This document shows positions 24,607-32,333 of a stretch of DNA of 33,139 bases, piece after piece (position 1 is the stretch's first letter; the number at the start of each line of letters is the position of its first letter). The notes beneath the pieces are model-generated. The model was not told where the DNA came from and ran no database searches. It saw nothing but the letters and a program-made list of their open reading frames with translations. Both the position numbers and the translations under genes were made by a program. Source of the stretch: Aliicoccus sp041838435 (GTDB taxonomy: Bacteria > Bacillota > Bacilli > Staphylococcales > Salinicoccaceae); contig JBGYPO010000043.1 of NCBI GenBank assembly GCA_041838435.1, positions 1 through 33,139 on the forward strand, written 5' to 3'.

Positions 24607-24878
24607 TCGCGCCAATGAGAACGCTCGGTTGGCAAGATAGACCATTGAGCGCGCCAGGGAGGGCGCTCGCTGCTACAAAAGAGACGGAACCGTTGCAATG
24701 AGAATCCTCGCTGCACCAAAACAGGCGGAACCGTTGCAACGAGGGCGCTCGCTGCACCAAAACAGGCGGAACCGTTGCAACGAGGGCGCTCGTTGCTACA
24801 AAACAGGCAGAACCGTTGCAACGAGAACGCTCGCTGCTTCAAAACAGGCAGAACCGTTGCAACGAGAACGCTCGTTGC
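24607..24878. repeat. Tandem array of 41-bp units, each with an inverted repeat
   Basis: The element ACCGTTGCAA recurs at 24689, 24730, 24771, 24812 and 24853, spaced exactly 41 bases. Each unit holds arms GCAACGAG and CTCG(T/C)TGC around a four-base centre (GGCG, AACG or AATC), joined by a segment reading CAAAACAGGC. Units at 24641 (48 bases) and about 24607 are diverged but keep an inverted repeat, the latter with changed arms GCCAATGAG and CTCGGTTGGC that still pair. The array fills most of the 364-base gap between the convergent ywjG and pyrG. It is clearly more GC-rich than its surroundings. Long open frames crossing it are artefacts. Confidence 0.92.
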
Positions 24879-24912
24879 AACGCCCAATCACAAATCACTT
24901 CAATTTAACCAA

Positions 24913-24949
24913 AAAAGTCCACACCATCAAAATGATGGCGTGGACTTTT
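24913..24949. terminator. Terminator of pyrG, probably bidirectional
   Basis: The 17-bp arms 24913-24929 and 24933-24949 surround an AAA loop. The single mismatch becomes a G-U pair in minus-strand RNA, and six T residues follow on that side. On the plus strand it can also end ywjG transcripts after the repeat array. Confidence 0.9.
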
Positions 24950-24954
24950 ACAAA

Positions 24955-26553
24955 TTATTCCCCTATCCCCGCATCAATTAATCCTTGGAATAGTGGATGT
25001 GGGCGTGTTGGGCGTGATTTAAATTCTGGATGGAACTGGACTGCCATGAAGTATTTGTGGTCGCGTAGTTCAATCATCTCAACCAAACGTCCGTCTGGTG
25101 ATGTTCCGCTAAACACAACGCCGACCTCTTCTAATGCTTCTCTGTACTCATTATTAAACTCATAACGATGGCGATGGCGTTCCTCTATCTCTTTTTCGCC
25201 ATAGAGTTCCATTGCTTTTGTACCTTCAGCAATGACACATGGGTAGTTGCCAAGTCTTAACGTGCCACCTAAATCAATAATATCTTTTTGATCTGGCATC
25301 AGGTCAATAATTTTGTGTGGTGTCTCTGGTGCAAGTTCGCTTGAGTGTGCATTTTCATAACCCACGACATTGCGTGCAATCTCAACTGAAGCAAGCTGCA
25401 TTCCTAAACAAATGCCAAGGAATGGCACATCATTTTCACGTGCATATTTAATTGCGACCATCTTACCTTCTACACCGCGCTCGCCAAATCCACCTGGGAC
25501 AATAATAGCATCAGACCCGCCGAGTCGTTCGACGACGTTCTCTTCTGTCAATTCTTCAGAGTGTACCCAGTCAATTTCAACATCTGCATAACGTGTATAT
25601 CCTGCATGTCTCAATGATTCTGCAACTGAAAGGTAAGCGTCTTGCAGTGCTACGTATTTACCGACAAGTGCAACTCTCACAGTCTTATCAACGTGCTTCA
25701 GGTGTTCAATTAAAGATTTCCATTCTGTTAACTCTGCCACACGCTCTGTGCTTAGGCCAAATTTTTCTAACACTATCGTGTCTGCATTTTGCTCTTGCAA
25801 ACGCAGTACAATATTATAGATTGTCTCTTCATCGCGTGCTTCAATTACGTTTTGTTCTTGAATATCACAGAATAACGCAATTTTATCTTTTAATTCCTGA
25901 CCCATTTCATATTCAGTACGCACAACAATCATATCCGGCTGAATACCAAGTCCGCGCAGCTCTTTTACGCTGTGCTGTGTAGGCTTTGTTTTCATTTCAC
26001 CAGCTGCTTTTATGTATGGAAGTAGCGTGCAGTGGATGTACATCACATTCTCGCGTCCAAGGTCGCTCTTAATTTGACGAATTGCTTCAATGAATGGCAA
26101 TGACTCAATATCACCAATCGTACCGCCAATTTCAGTAATGACGATGTCGGCATTTGTCGCTTCGCCAGCTTTTAATAAACGGGACTTAATTTCATTTGTG
26201 ATGTGGGGAATCACTTGTACTGTACCGCCTAAATAATCGCCGCGTCGTTCTTTTTTCAACACTTCAGAATACACTTTCCCTGCTGTCACATTCGAAAATT
26301 TGTTTAACCTTATGTCAACAAAACGCTCATAGTGACCTAAGTCAAGATCGGTCTCAGCGCCGTCTTCTGTAACGAACACCTCACCGTGTTGGTATGGGCT
26401 CATCGTCCCTGGATCCACGTTTAAATATGGATCGAATTTCTGAATGGTTACTTTGTAACCTCTATCTTTTAGCAAACGTCCAAGTGATGCTGCCGTAATT
26501 CCTTTTCCTAATGACGACACAACGCCACCTGTAACGAAGATAAACTTTGTCAT
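24955..26553 (-). CDS. pyrG: CTP synthase
   Basis: Makes CTP from UTP, ATP and glutamine. The 532 residues run from the ATG at 26553 (MTKFIFVTGGVVSSLGKGI), which has AGGAGG upstream; in-frame codons further upstream belong to the attenuator. The N-terminal synthetase domain has the P-loop GVVSSLGKG. The C-terminal glutamine amidotransferase has GGFGERG, nucleophile Cys382 in LGICLGMQ, and FHPE near the end. Downstream of rpoE as in staphylococci. Regulation is through the leader described at 26581-26680. Confidence 0.97.
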   Translation of the reverse strand: MTKFIFVTGGVVSSLGKGITAASLGRLLKDRGYKVTIQKFDPYLNVDPGTMSPYQHGEVFVTEDGAETDLDLGHYERFVDIRLNKFSNVTAGKVYSEVLKKERRGDYLGGTVQVIPHITNEIKSRLLKAGEATNADIVITEIGGTIGDIESLPFIEAIRQIKSDLGRENVMYIHCTLLPYIKAAGEMKTKPTQHSVKELRGLGIQPDMIVVRTEYEMGQELKDKIALFCDIQEQNVIEARDEETIYNIVLRLQEQNADTIVLEKFGLSTERVAELTEWKSLIEHLKHVDKTVRVALVGKYVALQDAYLSVAESLRHAGYTRYADVEIDWVHSEELTEENVVERLGGSDAIIVPGGFGERGVEGKMVAIKYARENDVPFLGICLGMQLASVEIARNVVGYENAHSSELAPETPHKIIDLMPDQKDIIDLGGTLRLGNYPCVIAEGTKAMELYGEKEIEERHRHRYEFNNEYREALEEVGVVFSGTSPDGRLVEMIELRDHKYFMAVQFHPEFKSRPTRPHPLFQGLIDAGIGE

Positions 26554-26580
26554 AAATGTCCTCCTGCTTGAATTAATAAT

Positions 26581-26614
26581 AAAAAAACTCCCTTTCACAA
26601 CCGGTGAAAAGGAG
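26581..26614 (-). terminator. pyrG attenuator
   Basis: The arms 26604-26614 and 26588-26598 pair fully (one G-U) and are followed by seven T residues, 27 bases before the pyrG start codon. The 5' arm is the pyrimidine tract CTCCTTTTC, which an untemplated poly-G 5' end could bind, preventing the terminator. This is the architecture known from Bacillus subtilis pyrG. Confidence 0.88.
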
Positions 26615-26644
26615 CAAGTTAATAATCCCATAATTTTGGGAGCC

Positions 26645-26680
26645 CAAGTAGAATTTTATCATGTGGGCAAGCTTTGTCAA
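26645..26680 (-). promoter_or_regulatory. pyrG promoter with GGGC start, CTP-sensing by reiterative transcription
   Basis: TTGACA (26680-26675), a 16-base spacer and TAAAAT (26658-26653) place the start at the GGGCTC beginning at 26645, seven bases after the -10. In Bacillus subtilis pyrG the same 5' GGGC start lets polymerase add extra G residues when CTP is low, and the G tail disrupts the attenuator. The start and attenuator here fit that mechanism; operation is inferred. Confidence 0.82.
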
Positions 26681-26695
26681 CTGAAAACTGCTAGA

Positions 26696-27190
26696 TTAGA
26701 TGGCTTCGTCGTCATCATCGTCATAGTTATCTTCTAGGTCATCCGTATCATCATATTCTATTTCTGTTGCACCTTCTTCTACTGTGTCATCCAAGTCTGT
26801 GTCTTCATCCACAGTTTCATCATCATCTGATTCTTTGAAGAAATCATCGTCGTCTTCATCAGGCTCTATTTCTTCTTCATCATCAGCTGCAAGTTCAAAC
26901 TTATGAATTGTCGGTGAGATTTTTTCAGAGATGTCGCTTACAGAATACCAGTCACGAAGTCCCCATATCCCATCACCTGTTGATAAAAATCTACCGTCTG
27001 TATTTAAATCTGTATAAAACTGAGAAACACGCTTCTCAATTTCATCATCTGAATATCCACCAACCGCTTTAAACTTATCGATAATATCGTAGAGGTCCGT
27101 ATCTTTGCCTACGTCTTGTAAAAAAATGTAGGACATATCGATGAATGAACTCTCATCCATCATCTCTTTTGTATATGAATCAATTCTCAC
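26696..27190 (-). CDS. rpoE: RNA polymerase delta subunit
   Basis: Delta speeds RNA polymerase recycling and modulates promoter selectivity in Firmicutes. The 164 residues comprise an N-terminal HARE-HTH domain (SFIDMSYIFLQDVGK through DGRFLSTGDGIWGLRDWY) and an unstructured, almost wholly Asp/Glu C-terminal half from about residue 100. GTG at 27190 is chosen as start because GGAGGGG lies nine bases upstream; the TTG opening further out precedes the ribosome site. It directly precedes the pyrG promoter without an evident terminator, so read-through would also pass the pyrG attenuator. Confidence 0.94.
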   Translation of the reverse strand: MRIDSYTKEMMDESSFIDMSYIFLQDVGKDTDLYDIIDKFKAVGGYSDDEIEKRVSQFYTDLNTDGRFLSTGDGIWGLRDWYSVSDISEKISPTIHKFELAADDEEEIEPDEDDDDFFKESDDDETVDEDTDLDDTVEEGATEIEYDDTDDLEDNYDDDDDEAI

Positions 27191-27258
27191 AGCTTTCTTC
27201 CCCTCCGCACACAAATTCTTAAAACAGTTTAACTTGTATCTTCAATAGTTGCAACATA

Positions 27259-28083
27259 TTATTTAATGTATTTTTTAAATTGCAAATCGTCATCGGTAAA
27301 TTTAGAGTAGCCAACCTTTTCCAGGAGACCACTATCCGCTTTTATGTCTCTGCCGTCAACCAAAATAACTTCTATATTATTATCGGTGCGCCTCAACAAT
27401 GCCGGGAGTTGTCTCAGTGCACTCGTAGCATAACCTTTGCCGCGCTCATCTACATCTATTTCTATGTGTTTGATAGTGAAGTCTATGTCTTCAGTGACGC
27501 CTTTAATATACCCGATTGACGATTTATGATCCAATATGATGTCTGCCTTAAATTCGGTGTGCTGCATGTCTTGTTTAAGTTTAATATTATGGACATAATC
27601 TTGATTTAAATCTAAATAATATAGACGTTCTTCACCAATAGGCCCGTGCTCTTTTATCGCAACGTTGTTAAAACCCGCGCGCTCATATAGACTCCACGCA
27701 GCTTCATTGTCACCGTCAACCACTAAGTAAAAATGCTCTAAGTCACCAAAATTTGCCTGAACATAGGACGGCAGCTGCATCGCAATCATCGTGCCGTAGC
27801 CGCGGCCTTGAAATGACTCATTCACAGATAAAGAACGAATATAAATGACGTCTTCAGGTGTCGCATACCCGACATGTTGATAGTTTTTATGTAATTGAAA
27901 GAAACCGACGATATCATCATCACTATTTAAGACAACGACAGGATATTTATCCTTATCATCCAGTGCGGCATCTAATATTTCTACAGGGAGACTTGTGAAC
28001 GCATGCTGTGCCTCTGAGAGTTTGAAATTTTCCAGTGCTTCTCTATCACTTTCCTGATACGGTCTCATCGTAATTTGTTCCAT
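27259..28083 (-). CDS. Tandem GNAT acetyltransferase
   Basis: A 274-residue protein with two GNAT folds. The first (about 1-160) has the acetyl-CoA-binding QGRGYG at 92-97 and the NEAAWSLYERAGF segment. The second (about 165-274) has RGKGYA at 213-218 but is shorter and ends in EKVGYSKF. The substrate is unknown; such proteins may act on amino groups of small molecules or proteins. Located between rpoE and coaW as in staphylococci, where a GNAT gene is also found. GAGGAGA precedes the ATG. Divergent from coaW across 129 bases. Confidence 0.82.
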   Translation of the reverse strand: MEQITMRPYQESDREALENFKLSEAQHAFTSLPVEILDAALDDKDKYPVVVLNSDDDIVGFFQLHKNYQHVGYATPEDVIYIRSLSVNESFQGRGYGTMIAMQLPSYVQANFGDLEHFYLVVDGDNEAAWSLYERAGFNNVAIKEHGPIGEERLYYLDLNQDYVHNIKLKQDMQHTEFKADIILDHKSSIGYIKGVTEDIDFTIKHIEIDVDERGKGYATSALRQLPALLRRTDNNIEVILVDGRDIKADSGLLEKVGYSKFTDDDLQFKKYIK

Positions 28084-28212
28084 TATGTCATCTCCTCGTG
28101 TTATTAATAATATTGTTATCCTTATTTATACCATACTTTTATTTGCAATCCCCTGCCTTTTTAGAGAAAGGTTAACATGTTATGATAATACAAAAAAAGC
28201 AGGTGCAGCAAA

Positions 28213-29010
28213 ATGAAAATAGGTATCGATGCTGGTGGTACACTTATAAAGGTTGTTTATGATGATGCAGAAGGGCGCGTCTATTATAAAATACCCACAC
28301 GTGAAATAGAAGCACTGATTGCAGATCTAAATGAGAATCATCCCGATGCAGAATATTATATAACAGGCGGAGGCGCTGAGCGCTTTAAAGCTCAATTAAC
28401 CGGGACGGTATTTATTTATGAAGAGTTTGATGCCACATTCACAGGCTTACAGCTCATGCTGAAAGAACAAGATTTACACCTTGATAGCTTTGTATACTTG
28501 AACGTCGGTACGGGGACCAGTATACATTATGCTGAAAATAATCAACAGCAGCGCATCGGCGGTTCTGGCGTCGGCGGCGGGACATTGCTTGGTCTTTCTC
28601 AATTGCTCGTGGGATCAAGTGACTTTGATGAGGTCATTGCGCTTTCCAAAGAAGGAAATCGTGATCATGTTGATCTAAAAGTTAAGCATATTTATGGAGA
28701 TGCCGAGCCACCGATTCCGGGAGATTTTACTGCAAGTAATTTTGCGTATGTACTTGAAAACACTACCGATATTAGTGCTGCCGATAAAGTACAGGCGGTC
28801 GTCGGTTTAGTTGCTGAAACAGTAATGACAATAGGACTTGCTGTCGCAGAGCGCCAAAATATATCAGATATCGTATTTATTGGGTCAACATTTAATAATA
28901 ACGATGTGATGCGTGACATTATTAAGCGCTACGGTGAGTTGCTTGGCGCACGCCCGCATATTATCGAAAACGGTGAATTTTCAGGTGCACTCGGCGCTAT
29001 TTACGTATAA
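28213..29010 (+). CDS. coaW: Type II pantothenate kinase
   Basis: Phosphorylates pantothenate in the first step of coenzyme A synthesis. The 265-residue protein has the phosphate-binding DAGGTLIK (6-13), catalytic Glu70 in YEEFDAT, Arg114 in RIGGSGVGGGT, and the C-terminal GSTFNNN. Staphylococci are the main bacterial group carrying this eukaryote-like, feedback-insensitive type, which supports the taxonomic call. AGGTG is placed eight bases before the ATG. Its last 14 bases overlap the convergent ABC ATPase gene. Confidence 0.94.
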   Translation: MKIGIDAGGTLIKVVYDDAEGRVYYKIPTREIEALIADLNENHPDAEYYITGGGAERFKAQLTGTVFIYEEFDATFTGLQLMLKEQDLHLDSFVYLNVGTGTSIHYAENNQQQRIGGSGVGGGTLLGLSQLLVGSSDFDEVIALSKEGNRDHVDLKVKHIYGDAEPPIPGDFTASNFAYVLENTTDISAADKVQAVVGLVAETVMTIGLAVAERQNISDIVFIGSTFNNNDVMRDIIKRYGELLGARPHIIENGEFSGALGAIYV

Positions 29011-29689
29011 CAACCGTTTGATTATCTATCTGCAGCAAATGAATATCACTTTTAAACGCACGCGCAAGTAAATGACTATCGACAGTATCAATAGGTGCAG
29101 CCGTCGTGAGAAACTGACCATCGCTCATAACAGTCAGCGTGTCTGCGTATGTCATTGCGAGGTTCAGATCATGAATACTTGCAATGACTGTTTTTTCTTT
29201 TGCTTCCTCTTTCAGCCAATCCATGATCATATACTTATGGTTAATATCCAGGTGCGCTTCAATTTCATCTGCAATAATTATCGGTTTATTTTCATTTCTC
29301 ACCTGCGCACAGATGACCCGCTTAAACTCCCCGCCGCTGAGTGTCGTAATAGACTGCTCTAAAACTTCCGAAACACCAAAGTATTCTGCACTTTCTGAAT
29401 GTTTCTTCTTACTTGTCATATGTATGTAGTCCCGTACAGAAATGCCAAAGCGTGGATTGTCCTGCGGAATAAAGCTCATCACTTCACTTGTATCATTAAG
29501 CATATACCCGTCCACACTTATAGAGCGGGATTTTATCTTTTCACTAAACCCTATCAGGCCGTGTAACAGCGCAGTTTTACCAGCACCGTTCGGACCGATG
29601 ATAATGTGTAATCCACGGTCAAATACAGCATGATTTAATGAGATTGAAAATATCGGTAATTGAACCTTTAACTGATTAATTTCTAACAT
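28997..29689 (-). CDS. Orphan ABC transporter ATPase, FecE/BtuD-like
   Basis: A 230-residue nucleotide-binding subunit: Walker A GPNGAGKT (32-39), Q-loop Gln76 in FIPQDN, signature LSGGE (117-121), Walker B IIIADE (137-142) and switch His173 in SIHDLNLAMTYAD. That last segment is typical of ATPases for iron-siderophore and cobalamin importers. After the Walker B Glu the usual Pro is replaced by Ile (DEIEAHLD). No permease or binding protein gene is adjacent, so its partner must be encoded elsewhere, if one exists. The 3' end overlaps coaW by 14 bases tail to tail. GAGGA is the ribosome site. Confidence 0.85.
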   Translation of the reverse strand: MLEINQLKVQLPIFSISLNHAVFDRGLHIIIGPNGAGKTALLHGLIGFSEKIKSRSISVDGYMLNDTSEVMSFIPQDNPRFGISVRDYIHMTSKKKHSESAEYFGVSEVLEQSITTLSGGEFKRVICAQVRNENKPIIIADEIEAHLDINHKYMIMDWLKEEAKEKTVIASIHDLNLAMTYADTLTVMSDGQFLTTAAPIDTVDSHLLARAFKSDIHLLQIDNQTVVIRK

Positions 29690-29718
29690 ACACTGGTCCT
29701 CACTAGAATAAATGTCAT

Positions 29719-29749
29719 AACTTTCATATAATAATTATAGATGAAAGTT
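29719..29749. promoter_or_regulatory. Palindrome in the divergent ABC ATPase/lipoprotein promoter region
   Basis: Perfect 9-bp arms AACTTTCAT (29719-29727) and ATGAAAGTT (29741-29749) flank a 13-base A/T spacer that itself contains -10-like sequence on both strands. It lies 30 bases from one gene start and 54 from the other. The placement fits a repressor operator for both genes; no regulator is identified. Confidence 0.5.
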
Positions 29750-29802
29750 TATTTTTGCGCATTGTTACTTACATATCATTCTGCTTGAATAGGAGGATAC
29801 GC

Positions 29803-30450
29803 ATGCGACACATCATTCTTATAATTTTCTTAGTATTCCTTGTTGGATGTTCTCCCACCCGGCCGGATTACATCACGTTTGAACGTTCCGAAACAGATAT
29901 CACTGACACTGCTGACGACATAGAATTCGAAGAAGTGGATGTTGAACCAATCGATGTGTCTCAGAGCAATTTTGGTGGCTCATTTTTCAGTGGGACATTC
30001 GAATATCGAGGCATTACTTTGCACTCATCCTATGAACAAATGGTTGCACGATTTGGGCAGCCTGCAAGTGAAGCGTTTGGAATAGATGGTGTGTATTATG
30101 ATTATGAACATATCGGCTTTAACTTCCCACAGTCTGTGGACGATGTTGAAGATCCGAGTGAACTTAGAATTAACGGCTTCATTGTGCCTGTGGATGATAT
30201 GAGTAAAGTCGAAGCGGTAAACACATTCGGCTGGCCGATTAACGATGACGTCATCAACTTTAGAATGGATTACAGTAATCGTGGTTCCGGTGATAAAACG
30301 ATTCTCATGAACTATGATTGGCAGGATAATATTACAGAAATGATTTACTATAACGACACATTCGAATCGACTGAATTGTACAATCAGGATCAAGAATATA
30401 TTGAGAGTTTGAATAATGACGATGAAGACGAAGAAGAAGATGATGATTAA
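29803..30450 (+). CDS. Acidic lipoprotein of unknown function
   Basis: The 215-residue precursor begins MRHIILIIFLVFLVGC: a signal peptide with lipobox LVGC, so Cys16 should be lipidated and the protein anchored outside the membrane. A Glu/Asp-rich linker (about 25-55) leads to a folded part with two similar segments. The first is ITLHSSYEQMVARFGQPAS and the second MSKVEAVNTFGWPIND, each followed by aromatic strands. This resembles duplicated SmpA/BLIP-like modules (inference). It ends in an acidic run. AGGAGG fixes the start at 29803; the frame upstream lacks one. Divergent from the ABC ATPase. Confidence 0.75.
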   Translation: MRHIILIIFLVFLVGCSPTRPDYITFERSETDITDTADDIEFEEVDVEPIDVSQSNFGGSFFSGTFEYRGITLHSSYEQMVARFGQPASEAFGIDGVYYDYEHIGFNFPQSVDDVEDPSELRINGFIVPVDDMSKVEAVNTFGWPINDDVINFRMDYSNRGSGDKTILMNYDWQDNITEMIYYNDTFESTELYNQDQEYIESLNNDDEDEEEDDD

Positions 30451-30633
30451 TTAAAAAATAAAAAGCCGGTTTCTTATGGTGAAGCATTTTATGTTGTAAT
30501 GAATAGTGGGCCGTCCTTCATTGTTAATAACCCAAATTTAAATTACCGCACGGGTCTGCTTGTCACATCGATTGGTGCAATACTAAGCCTAGCTGCTTCT
30601 ATGCTGATTATTCACTTTAGAAAAAGAATATAA
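30451..30633 (+). pseudogene. In-frame remnant of a membrane protein 3' end
   Basis: Directly after the lipoprotein TAA, the same frame stays open for 60 codons to a TAA at 30631. The translation includes KKPVSYGEAFYVVMN, then a hydrophobic segment (LLVTSIGAILSLAASMLII), and ends HFRKRI, the look of a C-terminal membrane anchor with positive-inside tail. There is no ribosome binding site before the only internal ATG (30499). It reads as the tail of a lost gene, or as a read-through extension of the lipoprotein. The source family was not recognised. Confidence 0.45.
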
Positions 30634-30635
30634 AA

Positions 30636-30672
30636 AAAGCCTAGCTTCTTATTCTTTAAGAAACTAGGCTTT
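30636..30672. terminator. Bidirectional terminator between lipoprotein and OsmC genes
   Basis: The arms starting AAAGCCTAG (30636) and ending CTAGGCTTT (30672) pair over about 15 positions, with one G-U in minus-strand RNA. T-rich tracts lie on both sides. It serves the convergent lipoprotein/remnant and OsmC transcripts. Confidence 0.85.
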
Positions 30673-30681
30673 CTATTTTGT

Positions 30682-31098
30682 TTATAATTTTTCGCCGTTC
30701 AAATATGCAGAAACTTCTGCTTCGGCACTCAACGAGTTAACCGCTGAACAGTATTTGTCTCTTGATAACTCCGCTGCACGCAATACATCTTTTCCAGCAA
30801 CATCGCCTTCAACAACAACCTTAATCTCAAGATGCACAAATTTTTGTGGATAATCTTCCTGACGCTCACCTTCAACTTCAACAACTAATTTTTCCACTTG
30901 ATCAAATTTGTGACGCAGAATATGTTTAATATCAATCGACATACATCCCGCGACACCATGCAACAACATTTCCATTGGCGAGTGACCTTCTCCGCTTCCG
31001 CCGATATTTGCAGGTCCCTCCATTAACACTTTTTCATTTGTACGTGAACCAACCGCTTCGAACTTTGCGTCTCCAATCCATTCCGTTCTACTTTTCAT
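30682..31098 (-). CDS. OsmC/Ohr family protein
   Basis: A 138-residue protein of the OsmC superfamily (YhfA-like subgroup): GGSGEGHSPMEMLLHGVAGC carries the first conserved Cys52, and RDKYCSAVNSL the second, Cys117. These form the peroxidatic/resolving pair in the family, so a thiol-dependent role against organic peroxides is likely but unproven for this subgroup. The start at 31098 (MKSRTEWIGDAKF) has AAAAGGAGA upstream. Divergent from namA across 185 bases, suggesting shared redox control; a TATACT -10-like element lies on the OsmC side. Confidence 0.85.
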   Translation of the reverse strand: MKSRTEWIGDAKFEAVGSRTNEKVLMEGPANIGGSGEGHSPMEMLLHGVAGCMSIDIKHILRHKFDQVEKLVVEVEGERQEDYPQKFVHLEIKVVVEGDVAGKDVLRAAELSRDKYCSAVNSLSAEAEVSAYLNGEKL

Positions 31099-31283
31099 AT
31101 ACAAATCTCCTTTTAGTATGACTCTAATCAGTATATCAAAATACAATACAGTTTAAATGTTTATGCTTTCAGTTTCGAAGGCGTGCATATCAGTTGGGCA
31201 GATCACATATAAATCGTTATTATAGTAATGTACATGTCTTATTTTTATCTATTATATCGCTATATTTACGAGGAGATGGACGT

Positions 31284-32306
31284 ATGAAACTATTCACACC
31301 TTATTCTATAAAAGATTTAGAATTGAAAAACCGGGTCGTTATGGCACCGATGTGTCAATACAGTGCAAAGGACGGCGTTGTGAACGATTGGCATCACGTG
31401 CACTATACGTCCCGTGCAGTTGGCGGCGTTGGTTTGATTATAGTCGAGATGACAAACGTAGAGCCGGACGGCCGTCTAACAGATGGCTGCTTAGGTTTGT
31501 GGAACGACGAACAAACTGAAGCATTAAAGAAAATTGTAGATGCAGCGCACAGTCATGATGTAAAAATCGGTATCCAAATTGCACATGCAGGTCGTAAATC
31601 AACGATCGCGGAAGTTCCGGTCTCTTCAACAGGTGAGGCATTCAGCGATAAGTATAAAACACCACATGAACTGACGACTGAAGAAGCGGAGGCAATGGTA
31701 GAAAAGTTTAAAGACGCAGCACGCCGTGCAGTTGAAGCCGGTTTTGATACAATAGAAATTCACGGTGCACACGGTTACTTAATTCATCAATTCCAGTCAC
31801 CATTATCGAATAACAGGGATGATAAGTATGGACGTGACCGCAGTTTATTTGGTGTAGAGGTTGTTAAAGCTGTGAAATCAGTTATGCCAGAGGATATGCC
31901 ACTTATATTTAGAACATCGGCATATGAATTTGCTGAAGGCGGTGCTGACCTTGATTACGGCATCGAGATGAACAAGCGCTACGTTGAAGCTGGTGTCGAT
32001 ATGATTCATGTTTCAGCAGGCGGTGAAGGTGCACCATCTAAAGCACGTTTTGACGGTGCTTACCCAGGTTATATGTTAGACTTTGCAAAAGGCGTTAAAG
32101 ACGCATGCGATGTACCTGTAATTTCGGTTGGTATATTAGATGATAAAAGCATGGCAGAATATGCAGTTGCTTCAGGCGCAAGTGATTTAGCAGCACTCGG
32201 GCGTGCACTACTTCGCGATCCTTACTGGGTGCTCAATCAAGCGTGGGAAACTGATAAAGAATCACGCGACTTTATCCCGAAACAATACGAACGCGGATAC
32301 TACTAA
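31284..32306 (+). CDS. namA: NADPH dehydrogenase NamA (old yellow enzyme)
   Basis: An FMN-dependent ene-reductase of the YqjM class, reducing activated double bonds, nitro compounds and quinones. The 340-residue TIM barrel has MAPMCQYS with the FMN-modulating Cys24 and Tyr26, the substrate-anion pair His160/His163 and Tyr165 in HGAHGYLIHQF, and the phosphate-binding end GRALLRDPYW. The start at 31284 is set by GAGGAGATGG. A 30-codon in-frame extension upstream lacks a ribosome site and is rejected. Paired divergently with the OsmC-family gene. Confidence 0.93.
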   Translation: MKLFTPYSIKDLELKNRVVMAPMCQYSAKDGVVNDWHHVHYTSRAVGGVGLIIVEMTNVEPDGRLTDGCLGLWNDEQTEALKKIVDAAHSHDVKIGIQIAHAGRKSTIAEVPVSSTGEAFSDKYKTPHELTTEEAEAMVEKFKDAARRAVEAGFDTIEIHGAHGYLIHQFQSPLSNNRDDKYGRDRSLFGVEVVKAVKSVMPEDMPLIFRTSAYEFAEGGADLDYGIEMNKRYVEAGVDMIHVSAGGEGAPSKARFDGAYPGYMLDFAKGVKDACDVPVISVGILDDKSMAEYAVASGASDLAALGRALLRDPYWVLNQAWETDKESRDFIPKQYERGYY

Positions 32307-32333
32307 TTTATTTAAGACGATAGGATGATGCAC

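Noticed and set aside
24607..24878. CRISPR array
   Set aside because: The whole 41-bp unit is repeated with no unique spacers, and no cas genes are nearby. The same holds for the array starting at 32918.
24501..24887. Long open frames on both strands across the first repeat array, encoding repeated LQRF/CNEGAR-like peptides
   Set aside because: The unit is 41 bases, not a multiple of three, so each copy is read in a different frame. There are no ribosome binding sites and the frames run into ywjG.
31194..31283. Thirty-codon N-terminal extension of NamA
   Set aside because: It has no ribosome binding site, and the family N-terminus begins at the ATG at 31284, which has a strong site.
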